Below, piece after piece: positions 1-12,181 of a stretch of 64,000 nucleotides of DNA (its first letter is position 1; each line of letters begins with the position of its first letter). Under the pieces are notes generated by a model. That model was not told the DNA's origin. It saw nothing but the letters and a program-made list of their open reading frames with translations, and ran no database searches. The DNA lies in NCBI RefSeq assembly GCF_040802235.1, contig NC_133158.1:86476501-86540500 (forward strand). The letters run 5' to 3'. The stretch is from Manis javanica (Eukaryota; Chordata; Mammalia; Pholidota; Manidae). The translations under genes were made by a program, and so were the position numbers.

Positions 1-356
1 AAAAACAATGAAATGTTGCAGGCTAAAAGGGTTTATACCAAGCTTTATTCTCATGGTGGCAGGTCAAATGCTAGAGTCACATCTGCATCCAGCAGGTCTG
101 TCTCTGTCTCCACCTCCACTCCAGCGTCTGCTGTGTTCCAGGCTCTGCTTCCACTCCAGGCTTGGCCTCTGCCTCCAGTTTCTGCTATGCCTCAAGCACT
201 GGATGGAGCTCTTTATAGCAATACAAGCAATAGTGGCTTATTGCCAATGGCTGTGGAAGCAGTAGCCTAGCAGTAGGCCAATTATATCATCAAGTAGATT
301 AGGGTCAGGTAAGGATCCTGGCCATAGAAACTTCCATTTTCCATTTGGTTGTCACA
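1..356 (-). repeat. LTR (partial), same family as the 48.4 and 49.3 kb LTRs
   Basis: Read on the minus strand, the segment begins near 356 with TGTGAC, passes a conserved block around 305-345 (AAAATGGAAGTTTCTATGGCC), a TATA-like box in TATAAAGAGCTC around 205-220, and a polyadenylation signal AATAAAGC near 42-52. That is the order U3, TATA, R of a retroviral LTR. The same order and wording recur at 48371-48755 and 49267-49616. The downstream (U5) end is lost at the window edge. Serine- and leucine-rich short ORFs lying antisense to it are fortuitous. I cannot name the family; class I ERV is a guess. Confidence 0.8.
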
Positions 357-479
357 GAAACCAAAGCTGACATCTGAGAAAGGACTAACCCTCACTGGGA
401 AAAAGGTGTGTGCTCAGCATTAGCCAAACTGTGTGGTGCAGGGCATAGTCCTCCAGTCGGCCAAGTCTTCTCAACATTT

Positions 480-1090
480 CTGGCCCCAGTTGTAAGGAGT
501 TAGAGGTTCAACTACAAAGTTGGAGGGAAGAGTCCACATAACATTACCATTATTCTGACACCAACCAAGTGTTCAAAGGTTTCTCAAGACCACCATCGTT
601 TTTGATAATTCACTAGAAAGACTCACAGGAATCCCTGAATCCACCATATTCACAATTTACTTTTATTACAAGGAAAGGATATGAATTAAAAATAGCCAAA
701 GGAAAAGTTTGGGAAGGTTCCAGTTATGAAGTTTCCTTGGTCTAAGGGACATGTGACCTTCTCGTCATTGATATTTAGCAATACACTCAAGTATTGCCAA
801 TCCTGGTAGCTTACTTGATCTTCAATACCCAGAATTTTATTGAGGCTTCACCACATAAGTATAATTATCGACTGCCTACAGGTTGAACTCACCCTAAGAC
901 CACTGGGTATATGACTGGTACCATCCTAAATCACCTCACCAGCACCAACTATCAGGTGTGGTCCATGGGGTCATCCAAGAATAACAAAGACACTCTTACC
1001 ACTCAGGAAACTCCAAGGAGTTACAAGCTGCCTCCCAGGAGTTGAAACAAAAGATAGACCTCTCTTTGGACAAAGGCCAAATTCTTTGCC
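480..1090 (-). repeat. Ancient LTR-like repeat (ERVL class suspected)
   Basis: The string pattern (a 'CACTAGAAAGACTCACAG' block, then 'TTATTACAAGGAAAGGATA' and 'AGCCAAAGGAAAAG', later 'CCTCACCAGCACC' and 'AACTCCAAGGAGTTACAAG') resembles a widespread old mammalian LTR family in antisense orientation, in which the TTATTACA block is the complement of the poly(A)-signal region. It is heavily diverged. Family assignment is from memory and weak. Confidence 0.45.
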
Positions 1091-4000
1091 ACACTGTGTA
1101 TCTGTCACTAGGCTTTACAAATGGACTGCACACCCAAGTTCCAAAACTAGAAACAGGGACTTAGAAAAGATTTTCACAAGAAATGGGGATTTCTTAAGCC
1201 AATAACACCCTCATTTCCTTGGAACTGTAGCAAAGACAAACGATAGGGCAAGAATGGCTCCTGGGAGCACTTGCCTAAACTCAGATGTTACGAACTTCAA
1301 AAAAGTTTAGATTCTAAAAGAAGCCAGACACCTAATAAAGGGAACTAATTTTATCCAGTGACTGCTTAGGCCCAAATTAAGAAGTTAGAGTGGCAGTGGA
1401 AATTCTAGGGACTAGAACCAAGAGAATATCAGGAAGGGTAACATATTATCAGTACTGAACAGCCTGGAAGTGCGCCTTATCTAAAGAGGCCAGGAGATGG
1501 CACTTACATTAGAAAGGGAGAGAGCAGAGGAAATAGTCTGGCTTTAGCCTGACCATCCCACACTGATGATCCGTAACTGTCTAAAGAAGGAACAACACAA
1601 CCTTTAGCAGGAGAACAGACCCTGTGGGCAACACAAGCCATGCCCATGGCCATCTGAGTACTACCCTGGTCTACTTTCCACAAGTGATTGTGGTAAAAAC
1701 CCAAAAATGAAAAGTGTTTCAGTTTCAGAAAAGCAGGAAATGGAGATCTTGGGGGATTACAACCTATATCATCTCCAGCTTTGAGTCAATATGGAATCTT
1801 TTAAGAAGATGGAGAAGGAAACAAGTCCTTGCTCCAGAGTAAACAAGCCCAAGTTCTGAAAAGCAGGCACAGGACAAAACGGTTGAAGGCCCATGAGACA
1901 TTTTGACAACAAATGCCCATTTCCTGCAATTTTCTAGATTTCCTAGCAAAGAAGTCAATAGTGCCCCTCTTCATTCTGCTCAGGAATTTTATTAATAACA
2001 GCCACTTCTACCATCTTATTTTCATTATTCTCAAATTCTTCTAACTCCAGAGACTTTAACGTGGATCTTTATACTACAAGTTATGTTATGAAATTGAGTT
2101 ACTAACTGTTCTTTGTCAGCCATCTTTAGAATCACAATAGCACTTAGATTTTTTATCAGACTGCAAGCCCTCAGAGGAGAAGAAAAGTAGATCCTACACA
2201 TAGGAACAGCAGGGACCTCTGAGAAAATCTAGCTCTCAAAATGAAGAAATACAAAAAGGGAGTTAGTATCTTGTCCAAGGTCACAGTGCCAGTTAATAAC
2301 ATTACAAGATCTAGAAACCAGTCTTACTGAAGTGAGAGCATCTCTTCCTGAACAAACCATCTAAAATTACTGTGTCTATAGTTCAATGATCAATTTCCCA
2401 GTTGAAATCCTACAGAAATATACATATGCATAAGAAGCTAACCCAATACTTTTCTTACCTTGCGCATTTGCTCATAAAGCTACAAAAGACAAGGTCTGAA
2501 TTTCCTTAACCATAGGCTAAAGCAGAGTAATTTGCTGTCTGCTAATATCTATCTCCCATCTCATAACTTATATAAGGAGATTTAAAACTATTATTCATCC
2601 AGGTTTCTAGATTTCTTAAAAATTACTTTCTATAGAACATTCCATACACCTTCATTTAATCCACTATCAACTTAACTTGACAGACATAACACTGAAAGTA
2701 ACTTGCCTGTCTTCTTCATTCACATGCAGCCAAACCTGGAAATCCAGACTGTGAGAGACATGACTTAGAAGCATACTCCTGGAACTGCTGTGTTTAGTCA
2801 AATGAGAGTGGAATCCAATATGTATAGATAAACCATGTTCCTACCTAAGTACATTTCTCTGAGTCCCTACCCATATTTTAAGGTCTAGTTCAAATGAAAA
2901 CTATTTCATGAAATCTTTCCCAGCAAACCCAGCCACAGTGATTTTTTCCTACTAAGACATTCTAGAGTGTTCATTTTCAGAACTACATGTTCAGCATTTA
3001 GCATACCCTATTTTTAGTTCAGGAACACCTCAAGGGTGCTTTTACCTCCACCATTTCTTCCCCCCACTGGTGTGGGGAGACCACTGGGACCCTCACTCTG
3101 ACCCTTTTGTTCATATGTGAGTGGGGAGTACAGGAAGAAATTTTTTATCCCACAGCTCAGTTGAGATAAACTGGAATCTTTTAAAGGGGCTCTCCTAAGA
3201 TGCTAAAGGAAAAGGAGTATTGAAAACAAAAAAACAAAAACAACATAGTAACAAAATCCTAGAAACAGTCCTATTTACAAGTTTTTTAACCATCCCATGA
3301 ATTTGGTCTAACCATAGACTGGTGTGGTTGGTTTAATTCCTGGCCAGACAGGCCCTGGCTTCCTGTCCTCCCCAGCTCTTTCCATCCCAGATGCTGTCTA
3401 CCTCATTTGAACAGTATTCACACTGCAGCCTTCATGCAGGTCAGCACTCTGGGTACTGGGCCACCTTGACGAGCCCTCTGATTTCAGACAACCTGCCATC
3501 TGGACAGCTACCCTGGAGTAAAACGCAAGTTCTGATTTTCTGTGTCTTGAGAAAAGCCCTTTTTCCCTTTGGCAAGACACGTGCCTCTGGCGACTCCCCA
3601 CCCATCTTTCTCCCAAATTTTGAACATATTCTAAGGGAAACCAAACACACAAAGAATTTGCAAGCTCTCCCCAGGCACTCACAGAGCCCTGAAGCATACA
3701 CGCAGAGCCAGTGTTTTAGTCTAGTGACTTTGTAGCCTGCGACAGGGAGCACCACTTCCCAGAAGTCTCTTTCCTCATGTGAGTCCCCGCCTGCTTCTCT
3801 GCACTCCTTGGTTCTTCACCCAACAACAGATTTCTCAAGCCCCCCACCCTCATCTGGTCCTCTCATTGAGCTCCTCTCTGGAAAGAATATTCTTAATTTT
3901 CTGTTCATTTATAAAACTAAGAAGACTGACATCTTCTAGCCCTTCTGAGAAGAGGTTGGCATTTCTTCCCCTTTCCTCAGATCCTCCAAGTGGCCTCCTC

Positions 4001-5850
4001 CAGTGGCCTTGCAGAAATCTACACATACAATCAGGCACTGTGCTTATTAAAATATGCACTTATTAAAAAATTCACATCAAGAAAGAAAAGGTCATTCTCT
4101 TAGGCTTTCTATTATTTTTTTAGTCATTAATCAAATCAGGTTGTTTGAGATATTAACCTTTTTCTCTCCATGTATCTCCCCTTTTCCCTCCATTTAAAGA
4201 AAGCAGCAGCCTCTGTGGCTCATTCCTTCAGGAGAGGCAGACTGAGAAGTAGCTTGAAAGTCTGTCTTCTTTTGGAATTTCAAAAGCCAAAGCCCAACGG
4301 AAAACTTTGGGAGTTCACAAACATAAACAGAGTAGCTTTGAAAAAGCATGGAGGCAAAATGATTCTCCCCAGACTAAGGAAATTCCCAGGCAAGGGAAGC
4401 AAAGCAACATCTATAATTTTTCTAAGCACACTGGTCCCTGGAGACCCCTGGCAACAGCTCACAACCCCAGGGCGTGTTGCCTGTGTGGCAGGTGTTGCAC
4501 ACGGGCACAGGCAGCCTTGAAGGTCCCGTGACAATAAAGCAGCACACTGGCACACAATCTAACAAGGCCATGCACAGCGGGACCCTCAAGTTCTCCACAC
4601 TAACGTATATGAACCGAGTACTGCGTGCCGGAGTCCACCCCAGCTTGGCATGCACAAGCCCCCAGAACTGCATAGGGCACAATGTTGGAGAAGGAAAGGA
4701 AACACACTCCTCCACTACCCCCTCCTGAAGATCACATTTTTCATACTAAATTAACTCACTTCTTAGAAAACAGAAATTTGCCTAATTTTTTTATACAGTT
4801 GGCATTTGTGAAATGGGATTTGTACTTTTTCATTTACTCCTATACCTTGTTTTTCCAACTACTTTTTTGGTACTTGAAGACAAAACTCCTGTATCATGAG
4901 AATTTGTCAGAGAGCTTTGAATTTAATTAACACTCACTGTTAATAAATTCTGTTTGATTAACATTATCAACTCATAAAATCCTTGAACTGGAAGTATTAG
5001 AAAATCAATTCCAATTTCTTTATTTCACACATAAGGAAACTAAAACCTAGGCTATTAAATTTTCTAGGTCATACATAAAACCTCCTGTTTGTTTTCTTTC
5101 CAGAATAAACTTTTATCTCCTAGAGGTTGAGGGTTGTCAGGCATCTTCTTGGGTCTCATTAACTGACACCCCAGTGAAGCTACTTCAGCAGATAACGCAC
5201 ATTTAAATTATCCTCTCAAATCCCTCCATACTGTTCAAACTCCTTTTAGCAATACCAAGGACACCAGGCCAGAGTATCTTGTACACTTCCTACTCCTGGA
5301 AGGATGCTCACTCCCTCTGGACCACTAGTTGATGAGCCCAGTGTGTGTGACCGCATCTCTAAGCCTTCCCCTCTATCTTCAGAAAAATGTCAAAAGCATC
5401 ATTTTGTCAGTGTTTTTCACTCAGGGATGTCCTTAGGGAATAGTAAAACTGGAAGATGAGAAAGGTCCCTGGCCTGGGGGCAGAAGATGTGGCTTTGCCA
5501 GATGGTGCTAAATAAAAGTGTGAATTGTTATACAGCCCCTTGGACAGAGATCAAGTGCACAGACTCACCCATTTTTAAACAGCATCACTTTGTCCTCAGA
5601 ATGCTTGCTGCTTGCTTGCAGCTTTTTTACATTTTTTTCCTTAAGGCTGTTCCTAGCTTCATTTTAACTTGATTTAACCTAAAAGACTAAATTGGGATCT
5701 CTATTGTATCACCTTTTCCCTTCTCCCATCTCCTCTTTGGCTTATCCCTAATCTCATCTACACAAGTTTCCCAAATCTCATCTTCAAGAGTTTTCCTTCC
5801 CTTTAGTATCTACAAAATAACAAGAGACCTGGCAGAGAGAAGGAGACCTC
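1091..5850. other. Single-copy-looking noncoding DNA
   Basis: No convincing gene. Short overlapping ORFs on both strands at 3.4-4.7 kb (up to 116 codons) lack homology I can recognise, good start context and splice structure. Weak MIR-like wording occurs at 2160-2310 ('TTGTCCAAGGTCACAG') and 4990-5075 ('AAGGAAACTAAAACCTAG'). Confidence 0.6.
4990..5075 (-). repeat. MIR/L2-like fossil SINE/LINE fragment
   Basis: 'CACATAAGGAAACTAAAACCTAG' style wording matches the complement of the conserved 'cctcagtttcctcatctg' segment found in MIR-type repeats. It is short and diverged. Confidence 0.45.
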
Positions 5851-5859
5851 GCATAGCTT

Positions 5860-6175
5860 CTGCACAGAAGATTCTCAGATCAGTGAAAATACTCTGGTGA
5901 AGTTATAATGATGGATACCTGCCATTATACTTTTGTCCAAACCCACAGGATGTACACCAAGAGCGAACCCCAAGGTAAATTATGGACTTCAGATATATCA
6001 CAGTAGTTCATCCCCGGTAACAAATGCATCACGGTGGTAAGCAATGCTGGTAGTGGGGGTGTGCGTAGGGGCTACATGGGAAACCTCCGTCCCTTCTTTT
6101 CAATTTTGTTACAAGCCTAAAACTGTTATTTTTGTAAGTGTTTGAAATAATAATAAATAAAAATTTAAAACTGTA
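5860..6175 (+). repeat. L1 3' end fragment (old L1M type)
   Basis: Contains the run 'GATGGATACCTGCCATTATAC', 'AGCGAACCCCAAGGTAAATT', 'GGACTTCAG', 'TTCATCC', 'CAATTTTGTTACAAGCCTAAA' and ends in an A-rich tail with AATAAA-like motifs. The same order occurs at 18830-19108, which is also L1 3' UTR. No reading frame remains. Confidence 0.85.
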
Positions 6176-9100
6176 AGCCTGCAAGGGCACACTGCAGTGG
6201 GAAATATAGCATCTCTACAATATTCCTTAGGCTACTGACCCCAGCTCCAAATTTTTAGGCCATGTTTAGGTCTCAATATCCCACCCCATTGTTTTGCACG
6301 CTACAGCTGCTGTCCTGGGTACACAGCCCAAACCAAGATAAAACTTCTCCTCCTGAATTTCCAAGAGCAATATTAACTCAAGGCTACTGTATCTATTTTT
6401 ACTAAAGGTATGGGAATAATTGAGGGAGATCATGGCACAGGACCAAATAAGAAATAATTGTAAAGTGAGTATTTAGACATAATTTTTCTTCTAAAGTTAT
6501 CTCCACCACAGGGAATTTCTCTGTGGCTGGTCACTTGTCTTTTTGGTCCTAGTCTAGTAAAATTTTCTGGTCCCACTATCTGACTCATCTCTGCCACCCT
6601 CTTCTAGACCCCTTCAACCTATCACCCTGTCCAGACACCATAATAAAGTCCCGATCAGCCCCTTACTTAATCATGCAGCAACTTCATCTGATATTTATTT
6701 TTCACTCCAGACTAAGTACTTAGCCTATTTTTACACAACCAGAAGTTCTTTTAATGAAATTTCTTAAACAAAAAGCCACATACCTCCAAAATTAAACATC
6801 ACATTCCTATGCAATGTAGGAGTGGCAGCATTCATTTCTTTAATAGTTAACTATTTTTTCAAAAGGTGAAAACTTTGACCCTTTATATGTCTGAGAGAAG
6901 CAGAGTCATTCCAGGGGGACTTGCCAGTGGAAGCACCTTATTTGAGCCTTGTATTCTAGCTCATGAATGATCAGGGACCATTGATCCTTCAGGACCATCC
7001 TGATGAACCTCCACTGTGGGCTAGTTACAGCTATTCCTTCTAAATCAGGTCCCACTTGGTGGACTATAGTTTAAAACGCATGTCTTAGATAATTTTAAAA
7101 ACCATAATTTTAATTTAAAACTCTCCTCCATTTTAGAGGTTTTGAGGTGGTTTATCATAAGTCAATAATATAACCTTTAAAATAAGGTGGCATCTTCTCA
7201 AACCAAGGCCTATGGTGGCAGGATAGTGGACAGTGACTTCTATGAGCCAGGCAACACTAGCTGCCTGTAGGACACAAGGTCCTGACAATAAGGGACCTTG
7301 CTGAATGGGTGGAGGCAATCTCTATCAAGAAGCTGACCCTCAAAATGGTTTTGTGTGACCAAAGGTGAAGGTATCATCATACCCAAGGGTAGCTCCAAGA
7401 CAGTTACTTGAAGCAATAATCTAAGGAAATCTTTGCATCATCGATAAGCAGCCCGCTCCCAGACAACACCGATGCTCTTCTGAGCAAGCACAGCCCTGTG
7501 CACTCTGAGTGTGTTTCAGCTCCAGAACTTCTCGTTGCAAAGGAAATTAAAGCCAAATAAGGAAATATTTTGAGTGGCATTGTCAAATGAGTTCATTTGG
7601 TGATGTCTAACAGTGATGTTTCATTGTATATATGCAGTGATATTTGTGTTTCCTTCCCTCATCGTCCCTCAGGTTGTACGTGAAAGGTTGTCTTCTTACT
7701 GCCTGGCACAAGGCCTGGCACAGAATAAGACTGTGTCTTCATCAACAGAATGACCTACTGGATTGGATTTTCTTATCACAGAATGATCAATGGATGGTAG
7801 TTGTAGTTGGCCTAGTTTACAGATCGAGTACATGCTGTTCAGTTCTATAAATCATCTACTTTTCTTCATAGTTAAGTTAACTCATAGTTTAATTTTCCAA
7901 AAGGCACATTCACCATGAAAGAAAATTTCATTCAAAAGACTAAGTCTGTTACTATCAACTTTCATCTCTGTAACTTCACCCTCTATCTCAGTCAGTCATG
8001 AATATCACCAAAATATAGAGTCAGTGTTTTGAAAGCAGCTGATTTTCTAAATTAAAACTTCCTAGATATCTTTGGTGGAAAAAAAAAAAGAGATAAAAAA
8101 AACTTACATTTTCTTTCCATTTTAAAAAATTCTATTTTTCCTAAAAGGTGATAGTGACAAAACCAGAAATCAATACCAGGATCTTTGCCATGCTCTGTTG
8201 GACACCTTTTATCCATCTGTTTGTTCATTCACACTTTTGGTATTTATTGAGGTACTGCTACAAACAGGATGATTTTACAAAGTGATAAAGACAATTGGGT
8301 AGAACAATTTACTTCTGCAGTGATGGTCTTAAGACTGTTTTCTCCAGACTTCAAAGGAACAATTCTCTTGCCCAAATGTGAATTTGAATGCGTTAATTAC
8401 ACTGATGTAATAGGGGTTAGTTATCCAATCATAATGAGGGAAAACTGTTGCTTGCACTAACCTTATGGATACAAAGTCAATAATGAAACTTCTATGCACT
8501 GAAGAAATTTCCTAATACTTTCACCTCACCTCCCACATTGAGACCATAGAAGCCAACTTTTGGCTGTTGTTTATTTTTGCCTAGGCAAGTGGAAACAAAC
8601 ATGGTGGCAAACTTACAAAGCAATGTGTTTGTGCACTGTGGCTCAAGGAATCCAGTGTTGAAGAAACATTACTCTAGAGGGGACACAGGGACCAGGGACA
8701 GAAAGGACCCAAAATTAAAGTGATAAAAGTTAATGTTCTCACATGAGAGTTTTTCATTGCTTCAGCTTGCGAAATAGTCACAATTTTTAAACATATCACG
8801 CATACCTGATACAAACACGAGTAAAATTACACACTATGAAAGCCCACATCACTATAGACTAGAACGCACTGTTCATCCTCTTGTGAGAAAGCATGATCTG
8901 GTGCTAGTGCTGCTGAATGGCCTTACCCTCATCTGGAATTCCAGTTAGAGATGGGTATGTGCTGCAGGCAGCATGGTTATGTCAAGTTCTGCTTGAATTA
9001 ATACTCAGTACCTCAAGCCTGGATTGTCTTCCAGCCTCTCCACTACAGTGTATCCTCAGGACACTGCCAGACTCATCTACCTAAAACAATGCTTACTCTA

Positions 9101-9375
9101 AAACAAGCCCATTGACTGGCTCCCCACTGTCTAATAAATAAAGTAAGAAGTCTTCAGCATGGCTTGGGAGGCTCTCCACAGCAGAGCACCTGTTTGGTAT
9201 GTCAGCCCTCTCCTCCGGCTGTCCCCGGATAAACCACGCCAGTTCCCTTCTGTGTCACCTTGTTTATGCTGTTTCTCCAGATGCAACCATGTTAGAAACT
9301 CATGGAAAAACACAGCTCCTTGATGAAACTTTCCTGCTCTTTCCTTCCCACAGAGATTTTTTCCTCTAAATTTCT
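6176..9375. other. Noncoding stretch without recognised gene
   Basis: Only short ORFs (about 60-70 codons). One weak L2-like patch at 8190-8280 ('CATCTGTTTGTTCATTCACAC', 'TTTATTGAGGTACTGCTAC'). Nothing else is supportable. Confidence 0.6.
8190..8280 (+). repeat. L2-like fragment
   Basis: 'TTCATTCACACTTTTGG' followed by 'TATTTATTGAGGTACTGCTA' resembles the L2 3' segment 'attcaacaaatatttattgagcacctacta'. Short and diverged. Confidence 0.45.
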
Positions 9376-9605
9376 AGAGCAGTTTCTCAACCTCAACACT
9401 TGATATTTTAGCCCGGTAATTTTTGTGTGGGAAGCTCTCCTGTGCACTGAAGGATATTGGGCACCATTCCTGGCCTCCACTCTTTTGTGACTCTGCCAAA
9501 AGGGATCACCACCCCTCCTCACCCTACAAGGAGTGACAAGCAAAAACGTGTCTCCAGACTTTGTCAAATGTCCCTGGTGAGACAAAATCTTCCTCAGTTG
9601 TTTCA
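9376..9605 (+). mobile_element. Nonautonomous hAT-type DNA transposon relic
   Basis: Starts with 'GCAGTTTCTCAACCTCAACA' and ends near 9601 with 'CCTCAGTTG', approximating the inverted terminal wording of a common mammalian MER-type hAT element. Internal blocks 'CTGTGCACTGAAGGATATT', 'ACCATTCCTGGCCTCCACTC' and 'GTCTCCAGACTTTGTCAAAT' follow the order I remember for that family. No transposase is present. Two overlapping ORFs (about 61 codons plus, 112 codons minus) cover it and are shadows. Confidence 0.8.
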
Positions 9606-10104
9606 TATCGTTATTGTCTGCCTCACTCATACTGGCACTTAATAATATTTCATATGTATGTCTCCTGAGTCATAAGCTAGATGGTTTTAACACAAGTATT
9701 GTGCATTAACTTTTGAATCCCTAACAAAGTACTATAGTGAATACTCTATAAATACTTGAAATTAAAATTCTCAGTATCTAAAAGTTAGAAGGAATGTGAA
9801 AGATCATTTGGGCTAACCTCATTTTTTTTTTTTAAATGTGGAAACTAAACCAGAAAGTGAAGCTAGTCATTGCCCCAAATGAATGGATGTTAGTAGAACA
9901 GTTCTCTTCATCATCAGGTAGTATTAACAGTACAGTACGTCTCTCTTCATTGAATCTTTAATGAGACTTAGCTCATTTCTCATCAGCATGAGCAAACAAT
10001 AATCTATAGTCCTATTGAGAGTAATTCAAATGATGCTGCTTTAATAATGTGTGTATGATTTATTAATACCCTTATAGTTTTATATTTAATGAGAAGAAAT
10101 TCTG

Positions 10105-10215
10105 AAGTGTTATGGTACAGGAAAAAGACCCTGGAATTGTGGTTGAAGGATGAGGGTTTAGCATGTGTAGTGATCGTCAGTGAGTGAGTCACTTAACTTT
10201 GCTGTGTCTCTACAT
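10105..10215 (+). repeat. MIR fragment
   Basis: 'AAAAAGACCCTGGAATTGTGG', then 'GTGAGTCACTTAACTTTGCTGTGTCTC', follows the MIR core order (sensing of 'gactctgg...gtgtgacc...cttaacctctctgtgcctc'). Confidence 0.65.
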
Positions 10216-10279
10216 CTCACACTTAAAATTCTTATTCCACTAAAAATAATAATAAAATAAACTCCTTGACAGAGAGGAC

Positions 10280-10370
10280 ATTCATTTTTTTATTTTTTTG
10301 CACCATATTCACAGTAACTGCACAAAGTGTGGCATTCACCAGGTATTTGTTGAATGACTGAGTGTTCAAC
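10280..10370 (+). repeat. L2/MIR 3' fragment
   Basis: 'GTAACTGCACAAAGTGTGGC' followed by 'CAGGTATTTGTTGAATGACTGAGTG' is the typical 3' end wording of L2 ('gcacagtgcc...aatatttgttgaatgaatg'). Confidence 0.65.
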
Positions 10371-10549
10371 TAGAGATATAGTAAGGGCTTGTGTTAACAT
10401 ACTCTGAGAATAAAACAAGGAAAAATATATATATTTTTAATCCTGGAAGGAACAAAGTGTGAAACAAATCCAAACTGTTACTGTGCTTTAAAATGCATAA
10501 GGAATTTAAATGTTTAAAAATAGTGAAGTGAAGGGAATCAAATTAAAAT

Positions 10550-10767
10550 GTGTGAGACATCACTAAGCAGTACTTTGGGGGAAGTTTTCAACATTAAATG
10601 CCCGGATTAGAAAAGAGGGGTCTTGAGTCAGTGGGCTTGGCTTCCACCTTAACCTAGAAAAAGAAGAACAAATAAATTTCTGACTAAAAGGAAATAATAA
10701 GATCTGAGCAGAAATTAATTTTTAACAAAATCAAAAGAGAAAATGAGTGAAATAAAAAGCTGGTTCT
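10550..10767 (+). repeat. Old L1 ORF2 fragment, upstream half (host of the nested insertions)
   Basis: Diverged L1 ORF2 wording: 'TTTTCAACATTAAATGCCCG', 'GAAAAAGAAGAACAAATAAA', 'GATCTGAGCAGAAATTAATT' and ending 'AAAAAGCTGGTTCT' (10754-10767), the ORF2 segment before the KSWFF-like motif. The same L1 resumes at 19109 with another 'AAAAAGCTGGTTCT' followed by 'TTGAGATAATGAATAAAATC'. The two halves are therefore one element split by later insertions. Confidence 0.85.
10754..10767 (+). repeat. Target-site duplication, left copy (AAAAAGCTGGTTCT)
   Basis: A 14-bp direct repeat immediately before the young L1 5' end. It recurs at 18163-18176 with one change (GGTCCT) and at 19109-19122 exactly. The A-rich start fits a nick by L1 endonuclease on the opposite T-rich strand. 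Confidence 0.85.
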
Positions 10768-11147
10768 GGAGATGGCAGAGGCAAGATGGCGGCATGAGTA
10801 GAGCAGCGGAAATCTCCCAAAACCACATATATCTATGAAAATATAACAAAGATAACTCTTTCTAGAATAAAGACCAGAGGACACAGGACAACATCCAGAC
10901 CACATCCACAACTGCGAGAACCCAGCACCTCGCAAAGGGGCAGCCCGAGCCAGGACACGCCCACTGCTAGAGCGGAGATAAACTCCATAGCAGCCGGGCA
11001 GGAAGCAGAAGCCCTGTCTGTGTGCAGCTGCCCAGCACAAGCCACTAGAGGTCGCTGTTCTCCCAGTAGAGGAAGGCCACAAACCAACAATAAGGGAAGT
11101 TCTTCCAGCCATCACTCATCCCAGCTCTGCAAACTATTCCTATCACC
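10768..11147 (+). promoter_or_regulatory. L1 5' UTR / internal promoter with YY1-like site
   Basis: About 380 bp lies between the element's 5' end and the ORF1 ATG. The motif CAAGATGGCGG (10782-10792) sits about 15 bases from the first base of the element. In human L1 a YY1 site at a comparable position sets the transcription start; transferring that role to this element is inference. Several CpGs follow (10910-11060). There are no tandem monomers. Confidence 0.75.
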
Positions 11148-12003
11148 ATGAAAAGGCAAAATTACAGGCAAACCAAGATCACAGAGGCAACACCAGAGAA
11201 GGAGACAGACTTAACCAGTCTTCCTGAAAAAGAATTCAAAATAAAAATCATAAACATGCCAACGGAGATGGAGAGAAAAATGCAAGAGCAATGGGATGAA
11301 GTCCGGAGGGAGATCACAGATGCCAGGAAGGAGATTACAGAAGTGAAACAAACTCTGGAAGGATTTATAAGCAGAATGGATAAGATGCAAGAGGCCATTG
11401 ATGGAATAGAAACCAGAGAACAGGAACGCATAGGAGCTGACATAGAGAGTGATAAAAGGATCTCCAGGAAGGAAACAATATTAAGAGAACTGTGTGACCA
11501 ATCCAAAAGGAACAATATCCATATTATAGGGGTACCAGAAGAAGAAGAGAGAGGAAAAAGGATAGAAAGTATCTTTGAATAAATAATTGCTGAAAACTTC
11601 CCCAAACTGGGGGAGGAAATAATCAAACAGACCACGGAAATACACAGAACCCCAACAGAAAGGATCCAAGGAAGACAACACCAAGACACATAATAATTAA
11701 AATGGCAAAGATCAAGAACAAGGAAAGAGTTTTAAAGGCAGTTAGAGAGAAAAAGGTCACCTATAAAGGAAAACCCATCAGGCTATCATCAGACTTCTCG
11801 ACACAAACCCTACAGGCCAAAAGAGAATGCCATGATATATTTAATGCAATGAAATAGAAGGGCCTTGAACCAAGGATACTGTATCCAACACGACTATCAT
11901 TTAAATATGATGGCGGGATTAAACAATTCCCAGACAAGCAAAAGCTGAGGGAACTTCTTTCTCACAAACCACCTCTACAGGGCATCTTACAGGGACTGCT
12001 CTA
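11148..12003 (+). pseudogene. L1 ORF1 (RNA-binding chaperone), interrupted
   Basis: ORF1p is the trimeric nucleic-acid chaperone that coats L1 RNA. The first open stretch (11148-11582, 144 codons) begins MKRQNYRQTKITEATPEKE. It includes a heptad-rich charged region (residues about 35-90) fitting the coiled coil and then the start of the RRM (NIHIIGVPEEE, about residues 122-132). It ends at a TAA (11580-11582) where a glutamate codon would be expected, followed in the same frame by IIAENFPKLGEEI. A frameshift then occurs near 11680-11700, after which the C-terminal domain is readable (IRLSSDFSTQTLQAKR, PRILYPTRLSFKYDGG), with another stop near 11856. No intact protein can be made. Confidence 0.93.
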
Positions 12004-12181
12004 GATGGGAGCATTCCTAAAAAGAGCACAGAACAAAATACCCAACACATGAAGAATGGAGGAGGAGGAGTAAGAAGGGAGAGAAGAAAAGAATCTCCAG
12101 ACAGTGTAGATAACAGCTCAATAAGTGAGCTAAGTTAGGCAGTAAGATACCAAAGAGGCTAACCTTGAACCTTTGGTAACC

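Noticed and set aside
8..270. Two plus-strand 85-codon ORFs at the window start
   Set aside because: They lie antisense within an LTR and have no independent support.
3391..4728. Cluster of 70-116 codon ORFs on both strands
   Set aside because: They overlap one another in several frames, have no domain, signal or splice pattern I recognise, and fit chance in moderately GC-rich DNA.
11162..11689. 175-codon minus-strand ORF opposite L1 ORF1
   Set aside because: Antisense shadow of the ORF1 coding strand; hydrophobic Ser/Ile/Leu composition is the complement of Lys/Glu-rich codons.
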